Made by a program: the position numbers and the translations under genes. A stretch of DNA of 43,449 nucleotides from Nitrospiraceae bacterium (GTDB taxonomy: Bacteria; Nitrospirota; Nitrospiria; Nitrospirales; UBA8639). The stretch lies in NCBI GenBank assembly GCA_003523945.1, contig DOFS01000309.1:1-43449 (forward strand), read 5' to 3'. Below, piece after piece: positions 33,370 through 41,599 of this stretch. Below the pieces are notes generated by a model that had not been told where the DNA came from, made no database searches, and worked only from the letters and a program-made list of their open reading frames with translations. How positions within the stretch are numbered: position 1 is the first letter of the stretch; the number at the start of each line of letters is the position of its first letter.

Positions 33370-35007
33370 TTACCGGGGAACGTATGGGTCCAACCGGGTA
33401 TGGACCAATTGAGCAAATTCAGCCATTCGTGCCTTCGCCACAGAGAGGTCACTCTGAGAGGGAATGGAGGTGGTAAAGCGAATGAGCGCGCCATCGGTCC
33501 GTCGTTGGGTCACCGTATCCCACAGCAGATACCACTTGACCAGGTATTCATTGGTGAGATTTCGTTGCCGCTGTTGGAACCAATACCAGACCACCTGTTC
33601 CACCTCGCCTTTTTTGATCATCAGCTCATTCACGAATAGCGGTTCCGTGGAAGAAGATGGGCCTTCAAGTGGGATGGTGTTCAGTGAGGTAATCAGCCAC
33701 CCGCCGCCGGGAATACAACTTTGCGGGGAATGGATTGATTCTCCGGATCGTTGGGATTGATAATAGGCCACATAAAGATTGATGGGGGGATTGGGATCAT
33801 CCGGAGGACGAAAGTCTGCCAGCAAATAGTCATCAAATCGAAGCGCATCGATATAGACCTGCTCCAAGGGCCTTACGGTCCCCTCCCACTGATCAATGTG
33901 CAAAGGGAAGTCCACAAAGGATTGCCGGGAAATTACCAGGTCTTCTCGTGCTTCAAGATGCGTGGCCAACCATCCCAGGGCACCCACCATGACCAGGCTC
34001 GAGACCAATGCCCAGGATACTCCACCGGCCATGTATTCAGAGCGTAAGGGTCTTCCCGCCCCCATGGGGTGAGAACCGCGGTCGGCATTCCCCACTCCCC
34101 TCATTCGCGGGTCAGGGCGTTGAGTGGATGCGTCCAGGGGCCACAGGCGTTTGAGCACGGCCATTTCCCCAACAAGCAGGGCGACCCCGACAAGAAAGAT
34201 GACCCATCCCTCAAAGAGATGAATGAACCCGTCGGCAGCTCCTTTTCCGAACCATTCGACCAAGAGGCCGATCATGCCGATGCGAAATCCATTCAGCACA
34301 ATGGCGATCGGGATACTGGAAAGAAACAAGACGACTCGCTTCCAGAACCGGTCATGCAGAAAATAGGCACACAAGAGGGCGAGTGTCATCAAGGGAAACA
34401 AAAACCGCAGTCCGGAGCAGGCTTCCACCACTTGGAGCTGAATAGGCCCTAGGTCAATGACATTGCCATCTTGGAAAGCCATAATGCCGACCACCTGGAG
34501 ACAGGTCACCCCCAGCGTCGACGAAATCGACCGCAAGTGGCCGGAAAGGCCTTGAAACAGAAATTGCGGAAGCGGAATGGTCATCAGCAGTAGGCCAAGA
34601 GGAAACGCCAAAATACCCCCGCCACGAATTCCCCATCCAGCCATCACCAGGCCCACAATGACGACCCACAGCGCGAGATGTTGCACGACAAACAATGTCG
34701 CAAGTTGACCTACAATGAACAAACCCATTCCTGCGGCAATGATCAAGAACCCGAACCAGGTCCCATACCCCTTACACGCGCGGAGTTGCGTTCTTTTCTC
34801 CCATGCCAAATACAAAGCAATAGGGGGCACAAAGAGTCCATGCCCATAATTTTCATCACCCAACCAAGTCTGCCCTAAGATCGCCAGGCTGTCATAGAAC
34901 ACCACGACCAGCACAACGACTGTGGCCAGGATCCCCACAACAAACCACCCCATCTGAAATGAATCTTCAGATTTCGGCGAGGAATTGTGGGATAACGCAT
35001 CCGCCAT
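33370..35007 (-). CDS. xrtD: Exosortase fused to EpsI domain (XrtD-like, VPLPA-CTERM type)
   Basis: Integral membrane cysteine protease/transpeptidase of 545 residues that cleaves C-terminal PEP-CTERM-type sorting signals. The N-terminal domain (about 1-285) has eight or so membrane segments and the catalytic set Cys197 (VEACSGLR), Arg242 (NGFRIG) and His263 (GFIHLFEGW). After a linker, another membrane segment (about 333-348) precedes an EpsI/DUF3485 domain with HSPQSCIPGGGW (426-437). Exosortase-EpsI fusions serving VPLPA-type signals are called XrtD, and both sorted proteins in the window carry VPLPP/VPIPG signals, so I favour that subtype. The start is ATG with GGAG upstream. Family certain, subtype inferred. 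Confidence 0.92.
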   Translation of the reverse strand: MADALSHNSSPKSEDSFQMGWFVVGILATVVVLVVVFYDSLAILGQTWLGDENYGHGLFVPPIALYLAWEKRTQLRACKGYGTWFGFLIIAAGMGLFIVGQLATLFVVQHLALWVVIVGLVMAGWGIRGGGILAFPLGLLLMTIPLPQFLFQGLSGHLRSISSTLGVTCLQVVGIMAFQDGNVIDLGPIQLQVVEACSGLRFLFPLMTLALLCAYFLHDRFWKRVVLFLSSIPIAIVLNGFRIGMIGLLVEWFGKGAADGFIHLFEGWVIFLVGVALLVGEMAVLKRLWPLDASTQRPDPRMRGVGNADRGSHPMGAGRPLRSEYMAGGVSWALVSSLVMVGALGWLATHLEAREDLVISRQSFVDFPLHIDQWEGTVRPLEQVYIDALRFDDYLLADFRPPDDPNPPINLYVAYYQSQRSGESIHSPQSCIPGGGWLITSLNTIPLEGPSSSTEPLFVNELMIKKGEVEQVVWYWFQQRQRNLTNEYLVKWYLLWDTVTQRRTDGALIRFTTSIPSQSDLSVAKARMAEFAQLVHTRLDPYVPR

Positions 35008-35570
35008 TATTCAATATCTCCATTTTCCTACCATATCATACCCAGGACTACCCGATTCTACTCTATTTTATTCGGCACACACATATGCCAACATAACCGG
35101 TTCTGCCAGATCAGCCAGGCTTGCGCTATATAATATAAGAGAACAGTAACGCAATAAATTCTCGCTGAGAGAGAAGACGGTCTGCCATACTTAAGGAATA
35201 AACCCGCATAAGCTAACCCGCCATTAATGGGTGGGACGACTTCTCGTCTCCGGACGGTCATCCGGATTTGCCCAGCTTCTCCGATTATGTTGGTTCAAAA
35301 GTTCACGAAGGATCTGGTTGAGCCGTGACCTCGTCAACCTGGGCACAGAACCTTCTCCGTGCCTGCCCTGAGCGGAGTCGAAGGGGGCTCAACACTGTTC
35401 GGGTTCAGCAAAAGACGGACGTGCCAACCCGCGCTGAGCCACGGTCTCCAGGGACCTCAGGATGATCCGTCTGTCAGGTCCCCAACAATGAACACAGATA
35501 CTAGCCATAGACACTTCCTAGGATAGAGGGATGACAGACTTGAGAATCGCTCATCTCGCAAAGCCTCCTA
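35008..35570. other. Intergenic region with repeats between divergent genes
   Basis: About 560 bp between the divergent exosortase and radical SAM genes. 35040-35160 is AT-rich and may hold the exosortase promoter. 35300-35480 is made of short repeat pieces (GAAGGATCTGG, GGGCACAGAACCTTC, CCCTGAGCGGAGTCGAAGGG, GAGCCACGG, CTCAGGATGATC) related to those at 8064-8158 and 29785-29860. No gene is supported. Confidence 0.5.
35365..35386. repeat. CCCTGAGCG-AGTCGAAGGG interspersed repeat
   Basis: GCCCTGAGCGGAGTCGAAGG is the same short repeat as at 36693-36713 (GAAG in place of GGAG) and 8139-8158 (GTAG, AATGG). The motif is common in intergenic regions of many environmental bacteria. Confidence 0.6.
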
Positions 35571-36683
35571 GTGATAAACTCGCAAGACATGGTAGGGTTT
35601 TTTAACGCCGAAGGGGAAACGGATTCCAAGAAGCCAAGTCACGGGAATCCATTAACATCCAAGATGAAACAACGATCTAACCCCCAAAATCCTTTTGTTC
35701 CGGAAGTCCGCGAGCGACTGGAACCATCTGCATCCGTGACTCCGGACATCTACGAAGAAAAGGTGAAGACCATTCTCAGCCAGAATACCAGCCCCGACCT
35801 CCCCTTCCGATGGAGCGTGAATCCCTATCGAGGGTGCTTTCATGCCTGCGCCTATTGTTATGCACGGCCTACCCACGAATACTGGGGGTTCGGATCCGGA
35901 ACGGACTTCGAATCCAAGCTGGTCGTCAAGGTGAATGCCCCGGCTAAACTTCAAGAATCATTGCTCAAACGTTCGTGGCAAGGGGAATTGATTGTCTTTT
36001 CGGGCAATACCGATCCGTACCAACCCCTGGAGGCCACATACAAACTCACCCGATCCTGCCTACAAGTCTGTGCAGAATTTCAGAACCCCGTTGGACTCAT
36101 CACGAAATCAGCCCTCATCGTGCGAGATATTGATGTGTTGCAAGAGCTGCGCGACAAGGCATGGGTGCGCGTCTTTTTGAGTATTCCCTTTGCCTCAGAT
36201 GACATTGCACGGAAGGTTGAACCGCAAGCCCCCTCAATTACGAAACGATTTGAGACTTTAGAATTCTTGTCCAAAGCCGGCATTTCAACCGCAGTCTCGA
36301 TTGCCCCTGTGATTCCAGGATTAAATGAACACGACATTCCACAGATTTTATCCCGAGCCCGCGATGCCGGAGCCCAACATGTCGCCTATATCCTGCTTCG
36401 TCTGAACGACAACGTGGAACAGGTGTTCGTTGAACGGATGACACACCATTTTCCCGATCGCATCCAGAAAATCCTCGCCCGCCTCAAAGAGGTTCGGGAA
36501 GGGCAGGTCGGAGAACGAACATTTTTCAAACGCCATGTCGGTGAGGGGAAAACGTGGGATGTCATTGCCCAACTGTTCGAGACCGCCTACCGAAATCATG
36601 GATTTCAGGACGGTCCCGATGCCCCCATTCCTCCGACCTTTCGACGGCCGGGACCCACGCAACTCTCTCTGTGGGAATCTTGA
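35571..36683 (+). CDS. PA0069-family radical SAM protein
   Basis: Radical SAM enzyme of up to 370 residues. The cluster-binding motif is C-x3-C-x2-C in RGCFHACAYC (Cys89, Cys93, Cys96), preceded by FRWSVNPYRGC and followed by YARPTHEYWGF, which are marks of the PA0069/SplB-like family. LIVFSGNTDPYQPLEATYKL and VSIAPVIPGLNEHDIP complete the partial TIM barrel. The substrate is unknown for this family. Start choice is uncertain: GTG 35571 and ATG 35589 both lack a good ribosome-binding site, and a third ATG lies at 35664. It is not related by function to the EPS genes and appears to stand alone. Confidence 0.88.
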   Translation: MINSQDMVGFFNAEGETDSKKPSHGNPLTSKMKQRSNPQNPFVPEVRERLEPSASVTPDIYEEKVKTILSQNTSPDLPFRWSVNPYRGCFHACAYCYARPTHEYWGFGSGTDFESKLVVKVNAPAKLQESLLKRSWQGELIVFSGNTDPYQPLEATYKLTRSCLQVCAEFQNPVGLITKSALIVRDIDVLQELRDKAWVRVFLSIPFASDDIARKVEPQAPSITKRFETLEFLSKAGISTAVSIAPVIPGLNEHDIPQILSRARDAGAQHVAYILLRLNDNVEQVFVERMTHHFPDRIQKILARLKEVREGQVGERTFFKRHVGEGKTWDVIAQLFETAYRNHGFQDGPDAPIPPTFRRPGPTQLSLWES

Positions 36684-36692
36684 AAAAGCATG

Positions 36693-36713
36693 CCCTGAGC
36701 GAAGTCGAAGGGG
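36693..36713. repeat. CCCTGAGCGAAGTCGAAGGG interspersed repeat
   Basis: Nearly identical to 35366-35385. It begins just 10 bp after the stop codon of the radical SAM gene. Confidence 0.6.
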
Positions 36714-36746
36714 CTGCTAGCGGCGTTCCCTGCCTTTGCCGGAGCG

Positions 36747-36789
36747 GCTTCGCGTCTACGCGCTGAAGCACGCTTCGACGCGCAAGCGT
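36747..36789. repeat. Two adjacent REP-like hairpins
   Basis: GCTTC (36747-36751) pairs with GAAGC (36765-36769) around an inner GCG/CGC stem. The next hairpin is ACGCTT (36770-36775) with AAGCGT (36784-36789). This is a compact palindromic cluster like REP sequences. It could stop or stabilise transcripts of the radical SAM gene. Confidence 0.5.
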
Positions 36790-37118
36790 GCAGGCAGTTG
36801 GCCCCTGGCCTGGCTCACATACTCATCCCTGCGCTCTACCAGACCGTAGGGCTGCGCCCTTTCCTTCGAGAAGCCTCAGGACAGAACTGGACAAACATTT
36901 TTGAATACTCCCGATTTTTTTTAATTAGCTCTCGATTACCCGCATGTGGGTCTAACAGGAAAACTCTTTCAATTCTTACACAGACTCTCCGTTAGAGGCT
37001 CCTCCCTCATAACTCCAACCGGAAACACGCGGTTTGGCAAGACCCAAAGCCCTTCAGTACAATCACCTTCTGACAATTTTTGCTTGCTCACTCAAAACCA
37101 AAGGACACACCCCATCTC

Positions 37119-38351
37119 ATGATGCTTCTCTCTTGGCCCTCACATATTCTCCGCTGCCTGACCCTCACCCTGTTCGCCATCACCCTCGTCGGGTGCAGCG
37201 AAGACAAATCGCCCTGGCAACTCCACACGGAACAAGGCACGACCCTCATGGAACAGGGAAAGTTCCCGGAAGCTGAGCAGGAGCTTAAGGCTGCCCTTGA
37301 ACTGGCAGAACAGTTCGAAGGCCAAGACCCTCGCCTCATCCAATCCATCACCAACCTTGCGATTCTGCACAATGCCAAAGGCGAGCCCGAACAGGCTGAA
37401 ACCCTGCTTTTGAAAGCTGTGGGTATTCATGAAGAAGGACCAAACTCTCAGACAGCCGAGTTAGCAGCAAGCCTCAGTAATCTTGGTGCGTTGTATGTCA
37501 CCCAACAAAAGTTCGACCAGGCTCAAGCCTCATTTGAACGAGCTTTGGCCGTTCGGGAACAGGCTCTGGGGCCTGATAACCCGGAGGTGATCCGGGACCT
37601 AGAGAACCTGGCCGCACTGTTTGTCCGGCAATCCCACTATGCCGAGGCCGAATCATATTTAAAGCGCGTGCTGGACAGCAAGGAAAGAACTACAGGACCG
37701 GAGGCGCCCGAACTCGTTGAACCCCTCAATAATCTCGCACTCCTGCATCGCGCCCAGGAACAGTATGACCAGGCAGAGGCGTTATTACTCCGGGCTTTAG
37801 CCATCAAAGAGAAGCAGATTGGCCCCACCAACCCCCATCTCCTCGGCAGCTTAAATAACCTCGCGCTGCTCTATAGTACGGCCAGGCAATTCTCACAGGC
37901 GACACCGGTTTTGGAACGAATGCTCACCATTACCGAAGAGGGGTTTGGCGAAGAGCACCCACGGGTTGCCCTTACCCTGAATCAATTGGGAGAGATCTAT
38001 CGAATACAGGACCAGCCCGAACAGGCTATCCCCTTGATCCAACGCGCCATTACGATTATTGAAAAAGCAGAAGGACCGGAACACTCAAGTCTGACCGGGC
38101 CTCTCAATAATTTAGCGCTACTGTATGTCACCACAGGACAATATGAAAAAGCTGACCCCCTATTTCAACGAACGATCACCCTCACGGAACAGACCATGGG
38201 GAAAGACCATTTCCGTGTCGAACGAGCACTCAGAAATTACACGACCCTTTTGCGAAAAATGGGTCGTACCGAGGAGGCCGTCACGCAGGAGACCCGGGCC
38301 AATGCCATCCACGAAAAAAACAATCCTCCGGTAACGTCCTCTCCGGGTTAA
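37119..38351 (+). CDS. TPR (kinesin-light-chain-type) repeat lipoprotein
   Basis: Lipoprotein of 410 residues with lipobox LVGC (Cys26). The mature protein consists of about eight 42-residue TPR repeats of the kinesin-light-chain type, with recurring LNNLALLYxxxxQYxxAxPL and alternating ALxIxExxxGPxHP elements. It probably binds proteins in the periplasm; no partner can be named. I start at ATG 37119 (or the adjacent ATG 37122) rather than the TTG at 37080, because the signal peptide then has normal length; the ribosome-binding site (AAAGGA) is rather far upstream. It differs in repeat type from the PrsT-like protein at 5526. Confidence 0.83.
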   Translation: MMLLSWPSHILRCLTLTLFAITLVGCSEDKSPWQLHTEQGTTLMEQGKFPEAEQELKAALELAEQFEGQDPRLIQSITNLAILHNAKGEPEQAETLLLKAVGIHEEGPNSQTAELAASLSNLGALYVTQQKFDQAQASFERALAVREQALGPDNPEVIRDLENLAALFVRQSHYAEAESYLKRVLDSKERTTGPEAPELVEPLNNLALLHRAQEQYDQAEALLLRALAIKEKQIGPTNPHLLGSLNNLALLYSTARQFSQATPVLERMLTITEEGFGEEHPRVALTLNQLGEIYRIQDQPEQAIPLIQRAITIIEKAEGPEHSSLTGPLNNLALLYVTTGQYEKADPLFQRTITLTEQTMGKDHFRVERALRNYTTLLRKMGRTEEAVTQETRANAIHEKNNPPVTSSPG

Positions 38352-38769
38352 TCCATCATCCTCCACACATTCGTCACCCGGACCTTTACCATCAGCGTCT
38401 TCTGAAGATCTCTCTGCCCTTCCTTACATTGATGCGTCCCGTAAGGGGCGCATCGTGACGCCTGCAAAGAACTCTCGCGCAACGACATGGTCATCACCAT
38501 TTTCCCCCAATTCCATAGGGTGCGCCAGAACTGAAACATGTGGAAAAAGGATAATTCTTAAAATAATTTCTTTAAGCCCCATACGTCATGAGCCGAACAG
38601 AGTCTAGAGAGGACTCACTTCTCGGATGTCAGAGTACCTCGGCCGTCTACCAGGATGTGATGCGACGTATGGATACCGATAAAGAGTTCTATAACGTTCC
38701 TGAGATATCCAATACTGTTCAGGGACAGCAGTCGTTTTGATGATGTAAGAGGGGAAGGAGATCCGGGGA
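38352..38769. other. Intergenic region upstream of the SGNH hydrolase gene
   Basis: 418 bp without a supportable gene. It contains one strong hairpin (38431-38454) and a short AT-rich stretch near 38550-38575 (GGATAATTCTTAAAATAATT) that could hold a promoter for the hydrolase gene. Confidence 0.45.
38431..38454. repeat. 10-bp stem hairpin with GTAA loop
   Basis: GATGCGTCCC pairs with GGGGCGCATC (one G-T/U wobble) around a GTAA tetraloop, 80 bp after the TPR lipoprotein stop. There is no T-run, so it is more likely an RNA-stabilising or rho-dependent end structure, or part of a repeat. Confidence 0.55.
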
Positions 38770-39948
38770 GTGCGACACGACCAATTAAAATATCTGGCTA
38801 AACTTGCATTGTTAGTTCTGATGGGTGTCTTCGGAAGCTTTCTGATTTCCGAAGCTGGCCTTCGTCTAATGAACATCTCCTATCCGGTCTTTCACGGGTT
38901 TGATCCCGTAAGAGGACGAGTTCTTGAACCGGGGATGGAAGGGTGGTTTCGTTATGAAGGAAATGCCTATGTTAAAATTAACTCCGCTGGATTTCGAGAT
39001 GTCGAACATTCTCTTCAGAAACCAAAGGGGACATACAGGATCTTGCTTCTTGGCGATTCCTATACGGAGGCAAGGCAGGTAAGCTTGGAGAATACTTTCG
39101 GGAGAAAAGTCGAAGAACAGCTTCAATCCTGTGAGCGATTGCTTCCCCACAAAGTAGAGGTGATTAATTTTGGTGTTCCAGGCTATGGGAATGCCGAAGA
39201 ATTAATCACGCTTCGGTCCCGTGGTTGGTCCTATGACCCCGACCTCGTATTGACCATGTTTTTTAGCGGCAATGATCTCATAGACAATTTCCCTCGAGCG
39301 GAGTTGCGTGAGCATGAATATATCCCTCGCCCGTATTTTCATCTTGATCAGGGTGAGTTAAAACTAGTGTATAACTTTCAAGAGTGGTCGCCACCCCTGC
39401 TCAAATATCGGCTCCTCCTTTGGGGAGTCCATAACTTTCGCACGCTGGAATTGATTAACCAGGCCAACCGAGTCTATGCGGCACGGCAAATGGGAAGCGA
39501 TCAAGGCAACGCATCGAACCAAGCAGGATTGGCAGATTTTGTCTATGCCCCACCACAGACACCGATTCATCATGAGGCGTGGGACATTACCGAAGGGATT
39601 CTGAAATTGATGCATAAGGAAGTGCTTGAGCATGGGGCAAAGTTCTTTCTTGTCACGACCACAAGCCCGGATCAACTCGACCAAGAACAGAAGGTAATAT
39701 TGAGACAGCGTCTAAATGCCAAGAAGTTGGACTACCCGGAGCAACGGCTTCGAGCACTTGGCGAAACCGAGGGCTTTCCCGTGCTCAATCTGCTATATGA
39801 TTTTCAGCAATATGCGGAGCAACATCATGCCTATCTTCATGGATTCCCCAATACCAAACTTGGAGCGGGGCATTGGAATGAACAAGGTCACGAATTAGCA
39901 GCACAATTGATAGCAAAGCGAATATGCCAGGATCCTTCTATTCTTTAA
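38770..39948 (+). CDS. Membrane-anchored SGNH-hydrolase-family protein
   Basis: Protein of 392 residues with one N-terminal membrane segment (about 8-27) and a periplasmic SGNH domain. The catalytic blocks are LLLGDSYTE (Ser97), FGVPGYGN, FFSGNDLID (Asn168) and GHWNEQGHELAA (His374). Such proteins remove or transfer acetyl groups on polysaccharides (AlgJ/AlgX and PatB-like) or act as lipases. With an LbH acyltransferase in the sugar block, acetyl editing of the EPS is a fair guess, but there is no operon link. The start is GTG 38770, preceded by AAGGAG with nine-base spacing; no better ATG is near. Confidence 0.85.
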   Translation: MRHDQLKYLAKLALLVLMGVFGSFLISEAGLRLMNISYPVFHGFDPVRGRVLEPGMEGWFRYEGNAYVKINSAGFRDVEHSLQKPKGTYRILLLGDSYTEARQVSLENTFGRKVEEQLQSCERLLPHKVEVINFGVPGYGNAEELITLRSRGWSYDPDLVLTMFFSGNDLIDNFPRAELREHEYIPRPYFHLDQGELKLVYNFQEWSPPLLKYRLLLWGVHNFRTLELINQANRVYAARQMGSDQGNASNQAGLADFVYAPPQTPIHHEAWDITEGILKLMHKEVLEHGAKFFLVTTTSPDQLDQEQKVILRQRLNAKKLDYPEQRLRALGETEGFPVLNLLYDFQQYAEQHHAYLHGFPNTKLGAGHWNEQGHELAAQLIAKRICQDPSIL

Positions 39949-40304
39949 GGACATGATCAACCTTTCACGATGTCCACATCAGTTGAAGTCCCGACGATAA
40001 GGTCATACAGACCTCCCTTCTACAACCATCAGAAATATTCTGCTCGTTAGCCATCACCTGTATCTCCATTGCGAGTGTTCCTGAGTCGGGTAGCGTCTCG
40101 GAGTTCTAGGGAATCTACGGTGAACTATTATAAGATAATCATCTATGACCCTATGACCCTATGACCCTCATCATTTTTCCCCCTGACGGAAGACCATAAA
40201 TCTCGCTTGACACTTTTTTGGCAATCACCTAAGGTTTCATCTCAATACTAACATTTTCCGACAATGATGAACCTCCTTCTTCAGATCCATCGACTGCAGG
40301 CAAA
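39949..40304. other. Intergenic region
   Basis: 356 bp without a gene. It includes a small tandem repeat (40143-40166) and AT-rich sequence (CTTGACACTTTTTTGGCAAT near 40206) in which TTGACA could serve as a -35 box for the lipoprotein gene; a matching -10 box is not clear. Confidence 0.4.
40143..40166. repeat. 8-bp tandem repeat, three exact units
   Basis: CTATGACC is repeated three times without change, then continues CTC. Such short tracts can vary in copy number by slippage. Confidence 0.8.
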
Positions 40305-41162
40305 ATGATGACAGGCTACACTGCTCCCTCTTTCTTGCGCTCCACCACAATTATTCTCACTGTGATAGTCCTGCTCGCATTCACACAAGGTTGTACGACG
40401 AACCTCAAAGCTATTCAAGATTTCGGCAATCTGTCGGCAGAGTCCGCTCAGTACACAAATCTGGTTGATGAATACGTGGAATTTCCCAATCGGCAAAAAC
40501 GCTATCAACCCCAAAGTCGCCATGCCAATTTGGATGTAATGGCGCAGGACCGTGCCACACAAAAATCAGCTTTACTCCTCCGCCAATCTATTATTGAGAC
40601 ATATATGAAATCCCTAGGACATCTGGCGGCTGATGAAGTTGTCGATAATACCGAAGAACTGGCGCAACTCTCGGCAGCCCTACAGTCTCAGCCCGTCACC
40701 AATCCACAAGAGGCAGAGGCCTACAAAAAAATTGCCGGCATCGTGACCACTATGGCGGTGAAACGATGGCGACAAGATCAACTTCAGAATCTTATCGAAC
40801 AAGCCAATCCACCGATTCAACAAATTCTCAAATCCTTACACCGCATTGTTGCAGACGGATTTGGTGGAGATCTCCAAACTGAAGACGCCGCCATCCAAAA
40901 TTATTACATGACTCTGACCATGGAATCCCAAGATCCCGCAGGAAAAGCCGCATTAGCTGAATGGAAAGAATTGAGAATATCCCAGGTGGATGAACGGTCT
41001 GAAGCTGTCAAAATTTACGGGAAGGTCCTGGACGAAATTTCTGACGGACACCAACGGCTTTTCGAAGAACGTCAAAATTTGACCAAGAAAGAGGTGTTAC
41101 AACAGGTTGGAAACTCGGTGAAAGACCTTCGAACCTTGCTGAAAACCATTAAAAAACTGTAA
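40305..41162 (+). CDS. Unrecognised lipoprotein, helical
   Basis: Protein of 285 residues. The signal sequence ends in FTQGC (Cys30, lipobox-like). The mature protein looks mostly alpha-helical, with long Gln/Glu/Lys/Leu-rich stretches (for example TEELAQLSAALQSQP and KEVLQQVGNSVKDLRTLLKT near the C-terminus) and no known catalytic motif. It overlaps nothing upstream, and its TAA is followed 12 bp later by the ATG of a small protein, so they form a two-gene operon. I do not recognise the family. ATG 40305 is used; the ATG directly after it is equally possible. Confidence 0.8.
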   Translation: MMTGYTAPSFLRSTTIILTVIVLLAFTQGCTTNLKAIQDFGNLSAESAQYTNLVDEYVEFPNRQKRYQPQSRHANLDVMAQDRATQKSALLLRQSIIETYMKSLGHLAADEVVDNTEELAQLSAALQSQPVTNPQEAEAYKKIAGIVTTMAVKRWRQDQLQNLIEQANPPIQQILKSLHRIVADGFGGDLQTEDAAIQNYYMTLTMESQDPAGKAALAEWKELRISQVDERSEAVKIYGKVLDEISDGHQRLFEERQNLTKKEVLQQVGNSVKDLRTLLKTIKKL

Positions 41163-41174
41163 GTGAGGACCGTA

Positions 41175-41564
41175 ATGCCCCTGAGCGCTGAAGACGCCTT
41201 TGAGTTATCCAAACAATTCCGTGATCTCGGGATCAACCTAGGAAATTACCGGTTTGCCAATTGGAATAATCTGACCCCGACTCAACGGCGTGATTTAGAG
41301 GACGAGGAATGGTCGCTGTTGAACTCCTCCTCGGACATGACCACGAAAGCGGTGGGGTTGGCTTTGGAAGAATCAGAGATCAATGTCCAAAGCATTAAGA
41401 GTTCGGTTGGCAAAGCCAAGCGGGCAATCAAAAAACTGGAAAAGGTCGGTGAAGTCATCAAAGTCGCCACCGCCACGGTTGGGCTTGCTGCAGCGATCGT
41501 GGCTAAAGACCCAGGTGCTATAGCCAAAAATGCGAAACGTGTTCTCGAAGCGGCCGACGCATAG
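41175..41564 (+). CDS. Unrecognised small protein paired with the lipoprotein
   Basis: Protein of 129 residues without a signal peptide. The N-terminal part is polar (SAEDAFELSKQFRDLGINLG). The C-terminal part combines a Lys-rich helix (GKAKRAIKKLEKVGEVIK) with a small-residue hydrophobic stretch (VATATVGLAAAIVA) that could be membrane-associated. ATG 41175 has GAGGA five bases upstream; the GTG at 41163 is in frame but lacks a site. The gene follows the lipoprotein gene by 12 bp, so the two products probably act together. No family is recognised. The mixture of amphipathic and Ala/Val-rich helices is reminiscent of pore-forming or partner proteins, but this is only an impression. Confidence 0.75.
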   Translation: MPLSAEDAFELSKQFRDLGINLGNYRFANWNNLTPTQRRDLEDEEWSLLNSSSDMTTKAVGLALEESEINVQSIKSSVGKAKRAIKKLEKVGEVIKVATATVGLAAAIVAKDPGAIAKNAKRVLEAADA

Positions 41565-41599
41565 CCTGCCCGATCATTCCGATTTTCTCCAAATATACT

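Larger units (their letters stand above)
36684..37118. other. Intergenic region with palindromic repeats
   Basis: 435 bp with no supportable gene. The first third carries repeats (separate entries). The rest (36800-37118) shows no clear structure apart from a T-run near 36912 (ATTTTTTTTAATT). Confidence 0.45.

Noticed and set aside
35300..35480. Cluster of repeats considered as CRISPR array
   Set aside because: The repeats differ from each other, are irregularly spaced and occur singly at other places; no cas genes are present.
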